Notes: a model not told the origin generated them from the sequence alone. DNA of 64,000 bases from Chryseolinea serpens (GCF_900129725.1 NZ_FQWQ01000002.1:1302001-1366000), one strand, 5' to 3'. Positions 26,194 to 34,915 are shown, counted from the first letter of the stretch. Numbers and translations: made by a program.

Positions 26194-28989
26194 CTACCGG
26201 TCCCTGACGGTGATGATCTTTTCCCCGCGCACCGGCAAACCCTCGGCTGTAAATCCTTCCGCCACGATGCGATAGCGGGTGGGCAGGTCGGCGGCAAAGA
26301 AGGTTAGGGTGGCCTGGTTATGTTCATCCATCACCACCAGCGGTTTCCAGTAGAGTGTGGCCCTATAGTCCGGCACGCCCTGAACATCGCCGCCAACGGA
26401 ATGATCGGGGGCTGTAAAATTTCGCGGCGCGGCATAGCCGTGTATGTTCAGCGTTACCAATTTCTCCTCTTTGTAAAGCGGCGCGCGCGTTTTGCCTTTT
26501 ACCTTATACGTGTTGCGCGTGTAGATGGCAATCACCCCATTGCCACCGCGGGCGCCGTAGGCTGCGCCGTTGCCAAACTTGGTGACTTCGATGCGGTCGA
26601 TCTCGTTGGGGTTGAGTTGGGATATGCGATCGGCCGTACCCCCATCGCCGGCGTTGACGACCAGACCGTCGATGAGCACCACGGGTTCTTTCGCTTCGGG
26701 CGATCCCTGCAAAGTCGAAGACCCACTAAAGACAATATACTTCTTGGGATAGGAGTCGGCCCCAAGAAAAGCGATGATGTGCAACCCGGGTACCCTGCTC
26801 TGCAAGGCCGAGAGCATATCAATAAACCCGGATGATCTGAAAAATTCTCCGTCCACCGAAACATCGGCAAACCCCAACCGCGTCGGCGCAGTGTCGGCGA
26901 TGCGCGTGCTGGTCACCACCACTTCTTTCAACACCCGGGTTTGCTTGTTCATGGCGTGGTCGCGCAAGCGCGTGGTCGTCTCGCGATACACATCGATGCC
27001 GAGTGTATCGGACGGCGTTGGCGGCGCCGACACCACCAAAGTGTCTACGATCACTTTTCCACCACGGCCTCCGCCGGCTGTTTTAGGATGGACGGAAATT
27101 TTCGCCGTGTCGTAGAGCAACAAATCCGGCACATAAAAATTTCCAACTTCGTCGGTGTCGACCGTGAACACGTCTTTGGATGCTTTTTGAGTGAAGATGA
27201 GCAAACCCGCTTCCGCTTTGCCACGATTGGTCGTGAAGCGTCCTTTGATATCGATGCCATATTGAATGGGATACATGGTCTTCCGTTCGAGGGTATCGGG
27301 CATGACCACCTCCGGCATTTGGGCCGAAAGAATGGTGGTCTCATTGGTGGCGGGCACTGCCTGGTCCAGGTCGGTAACGGACACTGACAACCCCGTTGCT
27401 AAGTGTAATTCGGAAGGCGTGACCCTTAGCGTGACGGTGATTTTATCGCGCGCACGATATTCGTCCTGGTCGGTTTGTACGATCACATTGGTGGTATCTG
27501 CCTCCCATTCCGTTTTCGGATAGTGCACCCATTCCTGCTCGTCGAGGATGCGGATCGGTTTTACAAAAACAAATTGCTTATCGAAGTTCAACATCCACCG
27601 CGTGTAGGCTCGAAGCTGATAGTTTCCTTTCTTCAATGTGCGGGGAAGTTCGATTTGCCCGACACCTCCATCACGCGAAAGTGGAAATATCCGGGTCATG
27701 ACGGTCTTGCCGGAAGGTTCGACGATGTCGGTGTACAAAACGCGGCTCAGCGAATCGCGCATGGGCGGCGAATAATAATGCATGTGCGCACTGAACCACA
27801 TCGTTTCGCCCGGATAATAATAAGAGCGGTCGGTATGCAAGTAGGGCATCTCGGCGAGCACGGCGAGGCGGCCTGCGATGTTGGGCAAGATCTTTTTATG
27901 ATGCGGTGTGGTCTTCTGGGGCCTGTAGTCGGCGGGCAGTGTTTGGGCCACCCGGGCATCGGCCATCTCGCCCAACACCGTCAGTCTTGCCGGATTCGAT
28001 ACAATGCCGTCGGCATTGACTTCCAGCGATCCACCCTTCACCTCAATCCAACTCACGGGATAGGGAATGTCTTTGTACACTTTGGCGACGGTGGCTTTGT
28101 GAGCGTAGTGGATCTCGAGGCGTGGCGGCAGCTTTACGGTATACCATCCGGGTGTCTTGGCGGGCTTGACAATGCTGTCGGTCTTAAAGATGTTGACCAG
28201 CCAATCCACGTTGCCCATGAAGGTTGCATTGCGTGCATCGGTTGCCTTGGCGTTATCCCGGAACAGGTTGAAGTCTTCGTCCTTTGCAGTTCCGGCCACC
28301 AGCGACGCCAGGAGATGACGGACCGATCCTTTGTAGACCGCGTCGCGATTTTTCTGCCAGCGCTTTATCAATACCGAGTCCGTCGTTTCAATCTCGGTGT
28401 AACGCACATAGCCGGCGATGACATACTGTTTGGGACTCACGGCAAAATTCCGGAGATCGTAGGTGAGCATATAGCCGAGGTTCAGATTCTCGATCTGAAG
28501 GGGTACCGGGCAAGAGGCGTTGAGCATACCGTTCTTCCCTTCGGAAAACTCCAGGCGCCAAGGATTCAATATTTTGGTTTGGGATACCTGTCGTCCGGTG
28601 CCGAGAAATAGTTTTGTGAACTTGGCCAATTGCTTTGGCCATTCCGTGTCTTTTGTTGTGTTCACCTCAACCTCTTTCAACGTCGTGGCGGTTAGCGAGA
28701 ACCGCATGTATTGAAGCGGACCTTCTGTTACATGCACGAAAGTTTGATGGGGCTTGTAGCCTACAAACGACACGACCACCTCATGGTCGCCAGGCGCCAA
28801 CGGCAGCACGAAGTCTCCGCTGGCATCCGTGTAGGTGCCCATGGTGGTCTGGTTGATGTATACACTGGAAAATGGAAGGGGTTCCTTCGTCTCCTCGTCG
28901 ATCACCTCCCCCCGGATGCCACTCGTCTGGGCCTGGGCCAAGCCTGCCAGGAAGATACAGCAGAATGTTCCAAAGAAAACCTGGCGCAT
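26194..28989 (-). CDS. TonB-plug protein without barrel (carboxypeptidase-regulatory/MG2/plug)
   Basis: 931 residues with a signal peptide (about 1-20). CarbopepD-regulatory-like domain at about 22-105 (GIRGEVIDEETKEPLPFSSVYI), a macroglobulin MG2-like region near 380-480 (HTDRSYYYPGETMWFSAHMH), and a TonB-receptor plug-like domain at about 720-840 (FRSSGFIDMLSALQSRVPGL, EPVVLIDGLVV, YGARGGNGVIAIYTRN). The long beta-barrel that should follow a plug is absent; the protein ends about 80 residues later. Bacteroidota encode many such proteins; they may sit on the periplasmic side or join envelope complexes. No partner gene nearby suggests the cargo. Confidence 0.8.
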   Translation of the reverse strand: MRQVFFGTFCCIFLAGLAQAQTSGIRGEVIDEETKEPLPFSSVYINQTTMGTYTDASGDFVLPLAPGDHEVVVSFVGYKPHQTFVHVTEGPLQYMRFSLTATTLKEVEVNTTKDTEWPKQLAKFTKLFLGTGRQVSQTKILNPWRLEFSEGKNGMLNASCPVPLQIENLNLGYMLTYDLRNFAVSPKQYVIAGYVRYTEIETTDSVLIKRWQKNRDAVYKGSVRHLLASLVAGTAKDEDFNLFRDNAKATDARNATFMGNVDWLVNIFKTDSIVKPAKTPGWYTVKLPPRLEIHYAHKATVAKVYKDIPYPVSWIEVKGGSLEVNADGIVSNPARLTVLGEMADARVAQTLPADYRPQKTTPHHKKILPNIAGRLAVLAEMPYLHTDRSYYYPGETMWFSAHMHYYSPPMRDSLSRVLYTDIVEPSGKTVMTRIFPLSRDGGVGQIELPRTLKKGNYQLRAYTRWMLNFDKQFVFVKPIRILDEQEWVHYPKTEWEADTTNVIVQTDQDEYRARDKITVTLRVTPSELHLATGLSVSVTDLDQAVPATNETTILSAQMPEVVMPDTLERKTMYPIQYGIDIKGRFTTNRGKAEAGLLIFTQKASKDVFTVDTDEVGNFYVPDLLLYDTAKISVHPKTAGGGRGGKVIVDTLVVSAPPTPSDTLGIDVYRETTTRLRDHAMNKQTRVLKEVVVTSTRIADTAPTRLGFADVSVDGEFFRSSGFIDMLSALQSRVPGLHIIAFLGADSYPKKYIVFSGSSTLQGSPEAKEPVVLIDGLVVNAGDGGTADRISQLNPNEIDRIEVTKFGNGAAYGARGGNGVIAIYTRNTYKVKGKTRAPLYKEEKLVTLNIHGYAAPRNFTAPDHSVGGDVQGVPDYRATLYWKPLVVMDEHNQATLTFFAADLPTRYRIVAEGFTAEGLPVRGEKIITVRDR

Positions 28990-29001
28990 ACGTTGAGGGT
29001 T

Positions 29002-29032
29002 ATCGGTATGGAAATATAATGAAAATACCGAT
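29002..29032 (-). promoter_or_regulatory. Inverted repeat just before the TonB-plug gene
   Basis: ATCGGTAT and ATACCGAT, perfect 8-bp arms 15 bp apart, 12 bp before the start codon. Either an operator or an RNA hairpin in the 5' untranslated region. A second short hairpin (GCGGCG/CGCCGC, 29036-29056) next to it may end the sulfatase operon. Confidence 0.4.
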
Positions 29033-29085
29033 TCGGCGGCGCCCAGAAAACGCCGCGATGGGATGTCACCCTGAAGGCTGTTTCT

Positions 29086-30717
29086 CTAATTTCCTCGTGT
29101 CCTCGCCGGTGCGCTTTGGCCTGGGATGTTCATTGGCTGTGCGGGCTTGATCTTATCATAGTCCACCACACCGGTCCGTTCCGCCCATTGAAAATATTCC
29201 ACCGATAGTTCGTTGACCACCGCGGGAAATTTCGCGGCCACATCGGTGGTCTCGCCGCGGTCTGTTTCCAGGTCGTAGAGTTCCCAGGTGTAGCTTGGAA
29301 AGGTAGATACCAGTTTCCATTTTCCTTTATGAACGGCACGATTACCGGCGCGCTCCCAGAAGAGTGGCTCACCACGATTCACTTCCGTGGCTTGTCCAAA
29401 TAGCACCGGCGCAAGGCTTTTGCCAACCAGTGGATTGGATTTTACATTGTGATAATTAGCCGGATAGGTTGCTTTTGCCAATTCATAAAATGTCGGCGCG
29501 ATGTCGATGAGGTGCCCTGTGCCTTTCACGAGTGTGCCGGCTTTGATCTTTTTGGGATACCAGGCGATGAACGGCGAACTGATGCCACCTTCGTGCATGT
29601 TGTTCTTATACTGACGAAACGGTGTGTTGCTCACGTTGGCCCAGGGTTGTTCCTGGTAATCGTATGAACCGGCCGTGCCGATCGGGCCTGAGTTGCGCGT
29701 TGGCTTGCGGGCATTGCCGGAATAACCGCCTTGCGCACCGTTGTCGGAAATAAAAACGATGAGGGTATTGTCGTCTTTTTTCAGCTCCTTCAATTTGTTC
29801 AACACCCGTGCTATGTTTTGGTCTACGCGGTCGAGCATGGCAGCGTACACTTCCATTTTGGCTTCCCAAAGTTGTTTCTGATCGTAGGTAAGATTGTCCC
29901 ACACCGGCACGTCGGGATCGCGGTCGGCCACGCGTTGGCCCGCCTGCAAAATGCCCAGCTCTTTTTGGCGGGCGATGCGTTGCTGTCGCAAGGAATCCCA
30001 TCCGATGTCATAACGCCCCTTGTACTTCGCGATGTCCTCGGGCAACGCCTGCAACGGCCAGTGTGGCGCGTTGAAAGCGAGGTATAAAAAGAATGGTTTG
30101 TTCTGTTTGTTTTGTTCGGTCAAAAATTCCAGCGCGTTGTCCGTGATCGTGTTGGTGAGGTATTCGCCGGGCTTCAACTTTTCTTTCTTGTTGTTCTTAA
30201 CCAGGATCACCGGGTCGGCCTTTCCATAATTGCCAATATCAAAATAGTCGCTGGCGCCGGGGATGAATCCGTAGAACTGATCGAAGCCGCGCTGGTTCGG
30301 CCACGCCAGGCTGTCCTTGCCCAGGTGCGATTTGCCCGACATCAAGGTGCTGTAGCCGTTGGCTTTTAGTACTTCGGCAAGCGTGAGCGATTCTTTGTTG
30401 AGGAAACCCTGATAGGCCGGCAAGCCGAGGTTCACATCGAAGAAGCCCATACCGGCACGGTGTGGATATTGGCCCGTCAGCAGAGAAGCCCGCGTGGGTG
30501 CGCAAATGGAATTGTTATAAAATTCACGAAAGCGAATGCCTTCCGCGGCCAGCTTGTCCAGCGTGGGTGTTTGGATCTCCGATCCGTAGGCGCCGAGATC
30601 GGAATAGCCCATGTCGTCCACCATGATCAGGATCAGGTTGGGCGGTGGGGTTTTCTGTGCGTGTGCAAAAGCGCAGGACAACAAGATGAGAAGGGCGGTG
30701 GCAAAGCGTTTGTTCAT
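29086..30717 (-). CDS. Sulfatase, Cys-type (FGly), S1 family
   Basis: 543-residue periplasmic sulfatase with signal peptide (about 1-20). The metal site IMVDDMGYSDLG is at about residue 32 and the modification motif CAPTRASLLTG at about residue 72, where Cys becomes formylglycine, the catalytic nucleophile for sulfate ester hydrolysis. VFISDNGAQGG and GKWKL phrases are the usual second half of the fold. Last gene of the first sulfatase operon, 30 bp after the FGE gene that should activate it. Substrate is unknown; it is closest in layout to arylsulfatase-like members with the same MGFFDVNLG insertion as the protein at 39028 (MGFMNGNLG type). Confidence 0.93.
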   Translation of the reverse strand: MNKRFATALLILLSCAFAHAQKTPPPNLILIMVDDMGYSDLGAYGSEIQTPTLDKLAAEGIRFREFYNNSICAPTRASLLTGQYPHRAGMGFFDVNLGLPAYQGFLNKESLTLAEVLKANGYSTLMSGKSHLGKDSLAWPNQRGFDQFYGFIPGASDYFDIGNYGKADPVILVKNNKKEKLKPGEYLTNTITDNALEFLTEQNKQNKPFFLYLAFNAPHWPLQALPEDIAKYKGRYDIGWDSLRQQRIARQKELGILQAGQRVADRDPDVPVWDNLTYDQKQLWEAKMEVYAAMLDRVDQNIARVLNKLKELKKDDNTLIVFISDNGAQGGYSGNARKPTRNSGPIGTAGSYDYQEQPWANVSNTPFRQYKNNMHEGGISSPFIAWYPKKIKAGTLVKGTGHLIDIAPTFYELAKATYPANYHNVKSNPLVGKSLAPVLFGQATEVNRGEPLFWERAGNRAVHKGKWKLVSTFPSYTWELYDLETDRGETTDVAAKFPAVVNELSVEYFQWAERTGVVDYDKIKPAQPMNIPGQSAPARTRGN

Positions 30718-30747
30718 AGCAGGGTTGCAGAAAGAAAAATTAAATGA

Positions 30748-31611
30748 TCAGATATCCTTCGCGCATCGAAAGCCGATGTGCACCATAGACGATTCGGGCG
30801 TTGACGATGACCGGCCCGTTACCTGGAAGCCATGACAAACCATGGGATCGCACAGAAAAGAACCTCCCCGTGTGACCTTGCGCATCGCAGGATCCATTTC
30901 GGCGTCGCGACCCTGGGGTTGGATGTCGTCGGAGCACCATTGCCATACGTTGCCGCCCATGTCGGTGAGGCCGAGTTTGTTTGCACCAAAGGCGCCTACC
31001 GGTGACGTTGCGGCATAGCCGTCTTCCACCGTGTTGTAGGAAGGGAAGCTGCCTTGCCAGGTGTTGGCTTTGTATTTGCCGGCTACGACCAGGTCTTGTC
31101 CCCAGGTGTATTGTTGTCGCGAGTTCTCGCCGTTCTTCGCGGCGTGTTCCCACTCCCATTGCGTGGGTAGCCTTTTGCCTTTCCACTTCGCATAGGCTAC
31201 GGCGTCGTTCCAGGAGACCTGTGTCACGGGGTGTGTGGGTTGTGCTTTGGGTTTGTCTCTTCCAAACGGGTAGTGATAGTCGGCACCGTCAATCAACGTC
31301 CAGCCGTGGGTATCGTTGTCGAACACACCGCCGTTGCCAAATCGCTGCGCTTCGGTGACGTAGTGGGTGGCGTTCACAAATTCGTCGAACTGCGCTACGG
31401 TCACCAGGTTTTTATCCAGCAAGAACGATTTGATCTTCACTTCCTTGTTGGCTTTGGTTACCGGGTCGGTCGTGTAAAGCACTCCCCCTTTTACCAGCGC
31501 CATGTCTCTTGTTTCAAGCCGTGTAAAGGCGAAGAAAAGAACCGAGCCTGCCAGGATCGCCAACGGCAGAAGGGTCACCGCCAGCGTATTCTTTTTGAAT
31601 GAAAGTTTCAT
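30748..31611 (-). CDS. Formylglycine-generating enzyme (sulfatase-modifying factor)
   Basis: 287 residues with an N-terminal signal or membrane anchor (about 8-30) and an FGE-sulfatase domain. Two active-site cysteines are present in GGSFLCDPMVCHGF (spacing C-x4-C, as in copper-dependent aerobic FGE), followed by GRSSSTPESSMVHIGFRCA. It oxidises the Cys of the C-x-P-x-R motif to formylglycine. It is the only FGE in the window, while all seven sulfatases carry a Cys motif, so it probably serves them all. Flanked by a binding-protein gene and a sulfatase gene in one operon. Confidence 0.93.
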   Translation of the reverse strand: MKLSFKKNTLAVTLLPLAILAGSVLFFAFTRLETRDMALVKGGVLYTTDPVTKANKEVKIKSFLLDKNLVTVAQFDEFVNATHYVTEAQRFGNGGVFDNDTHGWTLIDGADYHYPFGRDKPKAQPTHPVTQVSWNDAVAYAKWKGKRLPTQWEWEHAAKNGENSRQQYTWGQDLVVAGKYKANTWQGSFPSYNTVEDGYAATSPVGAFGANKLGLTDMGGNVWQWCSDDIQPQGRDAEMDPAMRKVTRGGSFLCDPMVCHGFQVTGRSSSTPESSMVHIGFRCAKDI

Positions 31612-31638
31612 GGGTGTCTGACTAAGGTAATCAATTTC

Positions 31639-32637
31639 TTAAGGATTATTGCGGGCCGTCTTGGTCGAGCGACGCGTTTTCATCAGGTCGTCGGCACCTT
31701 CGCACGAGGAGACCGAAAGGGTCTTGAAGGTAGCGGAGGCAAGCGTGCGTTGGGCTTGCAGCGTTTGGTCATCGAATGCCAGGAAGCCCAGCGCGTGGCT
31801 GAATTGCTGACCTTGGGTGAGTGCCCAATGCAGGAAAATGCCGGCGGCTACATTCGATGAATTTTTGTTGAACAGGAAGTTTACATTTTCGGTCACGAAC
31901 TTGCTGATGTTCGTTTTCTCGACGTAGGTGATCACCTCGTCCAGTGAACCATACAGTTGCTCCTCTTTATCCACTTTGCCGTTCTCATTCAAATCCAGGG
32001 GAATGACCGCCAGGCCTTCCACCACCTTGCGGGTGTTGACATCATAGATGAAGCCAAGGTTGTTGAACGAGATCCCATTCACATCCGACTTCACCGCCTT
32101 CGCCAGATCCTGGTCGTCGCCTTTCACACCCACGCCTTGAATGGCTTTGGGGTCGTGATCGAAATGAGCAGCAAAGGTCTTTGCAGCACATGCGGGTTTT
32201 TCGCGGGTGTACAACGTGATGGGCGAAGGATTTTGTGACGACGCAAAGAACGTTGGCGTTTCCGGGGTGAAGTACAATTTTCTAAAATCGGCTTCACTGA
32301 AACCGCGTGCCTGCAACTGTGCGAGATCGGGACGTTTGCTGTTGGCCACCGGCAGTTGTACGTAGCGCGTAAAGGCCACGCCACCGCGGGTCTCGGTCAA
32401 TTCTTTATCGGTCAATGCATAGGCAGCAATCGAAAAGTCGATGCTATCGGCCGGGGCAGACGGAGCTATGGAGACCTGGATGTTGGGATATACCTTTTTA
32501 AATTCTTCTATCCATTTATTGATCAACGGATAGGCCAGGCGCGTACCGCGAATTTTCACGACACCGCTTTCTTTTTGCTGCCCGAAGGCAAACGAAACGC
32601 TCACGAGGAGCAAGAGCAGGATTCCGTACTTTTTCAT
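31639..32637 (-). CDS. PstS-type substrate-binding protein with EF-hand-like loop (copy 1)
   Basis: 332 residues, signal peptide ending at about residue 19 (AFGQQ). PBP-like-2 fold of phosphate/tungstate/sulfate binders: VKIRGTRLAYPLINKWIEEF opens the fold. A 12-residue EF-hand-type loop (DLNENGKVDKEE, with D1, N3, N5, G6, V8, D9, E12) lies at about residue 210. No ABC permease or ATPase gene accompanies it. It is homologous to the protein at 51764, which heads the second sulfatase operon. I infer binding of sulfate or a sulfated compound released by the sulfatases; phosphate cannot be excluded. The C-terminus (about 40 residues after the fold) carries a basic tail. Confidence 0.75.
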   Translation of the reverse strand: MKKYGILLLLLVSVSFAFGQQKESGVVKIRGTRLAYPLINKWIEEFKKVYPNIQVSIAPSAPADSIDFSIAAYALTDKELTETRGGVAFTRYVQLPVANSKRPDLAQLQARGFSEADFRKLYFTPETPTFFASSQNPSPITLYTREKPACAAKTFAAHFDHDPKAIQGVGVKGDDQDLAKAVKSDVNGISFNNLGFIYDVNTRKVVEGLAVIPLDLNENGKVDKEEQLYGSLDEVITYVEKTNISKFVTENVNFLFNKNSSNVAAGIFLHWALTQGQQFSHALGFLAFDDQTLQAQRTLASATFKTLSVSSCEGADDLMKTRRSTKTARNNP

Positions 32638-32699
32638 ATTTGTTTGATTAGGGTTATATTTTTTAACATTTCATTTCTATCCTCCGTGGTTCACTCCTG

Positions 32700-34112
32700 T
32701 TATTTGAAGCGATAGGCCGCGGCCTTTGCTTTCAGTTGCTGCACGATGTCGGGATGCTCGGCGGCTACGTCGCGTTGTTCTGCGGGGTCGGTCTCCAGGT
32801 CGAACAGCAGTCCCGCTAAAGCGGGTGTGCCCGTCTTCACGCCCGGGAAGCGGGTTGCTTTAGGTTGCTCAAAGGGCGCGAGCAGGGTCACGCCATCGGG
32901 AAGCCGCGGGTCGATCCAACTTTCGTCGGAGGGCAACTGCGCCGACTCCGGCGACAACAGGTGGAGTTTCCATTTGCCGCTGCGCACGGTTTGCAGTTTG
33001 TCGTTGTAAAATGAGAACAGCGCTTCGTGTGGCGATTTCGCAGGTGAGGTGAACAGGCTGAAAATGTCGCGGCCATCCAACAGGTGATCTTTCGGAAGCG
33101 CGAGTCCCGCTGCTTTGACGAGGGTAGGAAACAAGTCGATCACCCCCGCGGCCTCAGCGCTCACGTGCCCGGGCGCGATGTGTCCTTTCCATTTCACCAA
33201 CAGCGGCACGCGTATGCCTCCCTCCCAGTTCTGCGATTTCATGCCCCGCAGTCCCCCTGTGGAGCCACCAAACCAGGGACCGTTGTCGGAGAGGAAAATG
33301 ACGATCGTGTTTTCTTCCAGGTGCGCTTCCGCGAGCTTTTTCAGGACCTCTCCTACCGACCAATCCAACTCACGCATCGCGTCGGCATACAGGTCGTCTT
33401 TCGTTTGCGGGGTATAAAATTCTTCCGAAGGACTCAGCGGTTTGTGTGGCATCGCCTGGGGGAGATACAGGACGAAGGGTTTGTCTTTGTGTTGATCGAT
33501 GAACGACACGGCGGCTTGCGTGTAGCGTTTGGTGAGCGTAGTCTGAACAACGGGGTACTCCACAACCTTTTCGTTTTCCATCAGCAATACCGGCCTCATA
33601 TCATTGGAGTAGGGAATACCAAAATATTCATCGAAGCCGTGACGCGTAGGAAAGAACTGGGGCTTGTGACCGAGGTGCCACTTGCCGATGATCTTCGTGG
33701 CATAGCCAGACGTCTTGAACACTTCGCTCAACAACAATTGATCATCCCCGATCCCGATGTCGTCGCCGCCACGGAAGGTTTGAAAGCTGCTGTTTACTTT
33801 CTCCGGATTGGGGTTGAGAATGAGGCCATGGCGCAAGGGATACCGGCCCGTGAGCAGCGACGCCCGCGTGGGGGCACAATAGGGTGTGGGCGTGTAGAAA
33901 TGTGTGAGCTTGGCGCCCTCGGCAGCCAGTTTGTCGATGTTGGGTGTTTGCCATCCCGGGGAGCCAAAGGATGACAAATCACCGTATCCCAGGTCATCGG
34001 CCAGGATAAGCACAACGTTCGGTCGGCGTGTAGCCCCACCGGGTTGGGCTTGGCTGGTGATGCCGGTTGTTGCCAGGGCAACGATCAACAGAAAATACAG
34101 ATACAATTTCAT
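32700..34112 (-). CDS. Sulfatase, Cys-type, first gene of sulfatase operon 1
   Basis: 470 residues with signal peptide (about 1-22). Metal-site phrase LILADDLGYGDLSSFG, modification motif CAPTRASLLTGRYPLRHG (Cys about residue 79), and VIFLSDNGPWFGG. Arylsulfatase-A/N-acetylgalactosamine-sulfatase-like arrangement, periplasmic. It starts 61 bp downstream of a cysteine-rich leader ORF (34174-34266) and is therefore the gene most directly exposed to the proposed leader control. Confidence 0.93.
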   Translation of the reverse strand: MKLYLYFLLIVALATTGITSQAQPGGATRRPNVVLILADDLGYGDLSSFGSPGWQTPNIDKLAAEGAKLTHFYTPTPYCAPTRASLLTGRYPLRHGLILNPNPEKVNSSFQTFRGGDDIGIGDDQLLLSEVFKTSGYATKIIGKWHLGHKPQFFPTRHGFDEYFGIPYSNDMRPVLLMENEKVVEYPVVQTTLTKRYTQAAVSFIDQHKDKPFVLYLPQAMPHKPLSPSEEFYTPQTKDDLYADAMRELDWSVGEVLKKLAEAHLEENTIVIFLSDNGPWFGGSTGGLRGMKSQNWEGGIRVPLLVKWKGHIAPGHVSAEAAGVIDLFPTLVKAAGLALPKDHLLDGRDIFSLFTSPAKSPHEALFSFYNDKLQTVRSGKWKLHLLSPESAQLPSDESWIDPRLPDGVTLLAPFEQPKATRFPGVKTGTPALAGLLFDLETDPAEQRDVAAEHPDIVQQLKAKAAAYRFK

Positions 34113-34173
34113 CGAGGCGATTTCAAATGTGGTGGAGATAAATAAGGATGAGCGTTTGGCGCAGGGGAAAGCG
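34113..34173 (-). promoter_or_regulatory. Leader-to-gene spacer of sulfatase operon 1
   Basis: About 60 bases of mRNA between the leader stop and the sulfatase start. On the transcript, GGGATG inside the leader's last codons can pair with CATCCT in this spacer, placing the Cys codons within the base of the hairpin; the pairing is followed by a T-rich TTATTTAT. Translation through the Cys codons would melt it. Weak by itself. Confidence 0.35.
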
Positions 34174-34266
34174 TCAACAACAACATCCCATAGCAGGAGC
34201 AGGTCGTGGTGCTGCGGAAAGATTTGCCGCGGCGATATAAGCTATACGCGTGATGATTTCCACCAT
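34174..34266 (-). CDS. Cysteine leader peptide of sulfatase operon 1
   Basis: Short ORF of 30 codons plus TGA on the operon strand, opening MVEIITRIAYIAAANL and ending AMGCCC-stop: three TGT codons directly before TGA. It lies between the operon promoter (34364-34394) and the first sulfatase. Same design as the leader at 52879, which ends in five Cys codons. Leader peptides of this kind sense charging of the matching tRNA: low cysteine stalls the ribosome. The start is uncertain because the frame is open further upstream and an internal ATG would give only MGCCC. Confidence 0.65.
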   Translation of the reverse strand: MVEIITRIAYIAAANLSAAPRPAPAMGCCC

Positions 34267-34326
34267 GTGAAGGAATATTGGGTTACAGGCAATCTGCCCG
34301 GAAATCGCTTCCGGGACAGGCGGAGG

Positions 34327-34367
34327 TCAATCTGGTGGCATTGATCTCTACTAATCCTATAGACAAA
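34327..34367 (-). promoter_or_regulatory. Shared operator-like element of sulfatase operon 1
   Basis: Read on the minus strand: TTTGTCTATAGGATTAGTAG then AGATCAATG and CCACCAGATTGA. The core TCTATAG...GTAGA is an imperfect palindrome (TCTAY-N6-RTAGA pattern). The same blocks occur at 53077-53151 before operon 2. It begins at the -7 element, so a bound protein would cover the transcription start. A dimeric repressor of sulfur genes (for example Rrf2-type) is a reasonable guess; the protein is not in the window. Confidence 0.65.
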
Positions 34368-34394
34368 AATAGCAATGAATTGCCCATAAGCAAT
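34364..34394 (-). promoter_or_regulatory. Bacteroidota-type promoter of sulfatase operon 1
   Basis: On the minus strand, -7 element TATTTTTG (TAnnTTTG consensus) at 34364-34371 and an ATTG at 34391-34394 serving as -33 element, 19 bp apart, the usual spacing for the primary sigma factor of this phylum. Confidence 0.6.
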
Positions 34395-34423
34395 AGCCCG
34401 GAAAAGGATTTATTTTTTTGGCA

Positions 34424-34792
34424 CTAGGCTGGGATGGCGGGCTTCGTCTTTTGGGGTACTGCAATCGTTTCTGTCGAGGCATATTCGAAGCCCCAGTCTT
34501 TCAACGCGGTCAGCACCGGGATCAGGGCCTTGCCTTTGGGGGTGAGGAAGTATTCTACGTGTGGCGGAATTTCGGCATAGACCACGCGCTCGAGAATACC
34601 ATCCCGCTCCAGCTCGCGAAGCTGGGTCGTCAGCATTTGGCGGCTGATGTGTTTCAGGAGCATGCCCAGCTTACCGAAGCGGTTGATGTCGTTGTTGATG
34701 AGGTGGATGATGAAGATTTTCCATTTTCCCCCAATCACCGCCATGGTCGATACGACCGGGCAGTGTTCAACATTGTCTAAACTCATTTTCAT
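34424..34792 (-). CDS. HxlR-family transcriptional regulator
   Basis: 122-residue winged-helix protein: CPVVSTMAVIGGKWKIFIIH, RFGKLGMLLKHISRQMLTTQLRELERDG and TPKGKALIPVL are the three family blocks. The N-terminal Cys in HCPV is the redox or electrophile sensor residue of many HxlR members. It is divergent from the NmrA-type gene with a 123-bp gap and very likely controls it; GTAAG (34815) and CTTAC (34852) in the gap could be half sites. The pair separates the two sulfatase operons and appears unrelated to them. Confidence 0.9.
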   Translation of the reverse strand: MKMSLDNVEHCPVVSTMAVIGGKWKIFIIHLINNDINRFGKLGMLLKHISRQMLTTQLRELERDGILERVVYAEIPPHVEYFLTPKGKALIPVLTALKDWGFEYASTETIAVPQKTKPAIPA

Positions 34793-34915
34793 AATGCCTT
34801 CATTTTCAGTGTGGGTAAGAAAAAACTGACTACATCCGTTTTTGATGCCTACTTACATTTTCAAGACCGAAGCGGTACTCTTGCCTTACAATTTTAACCC
34901 AAAAAAAATTCTGTC

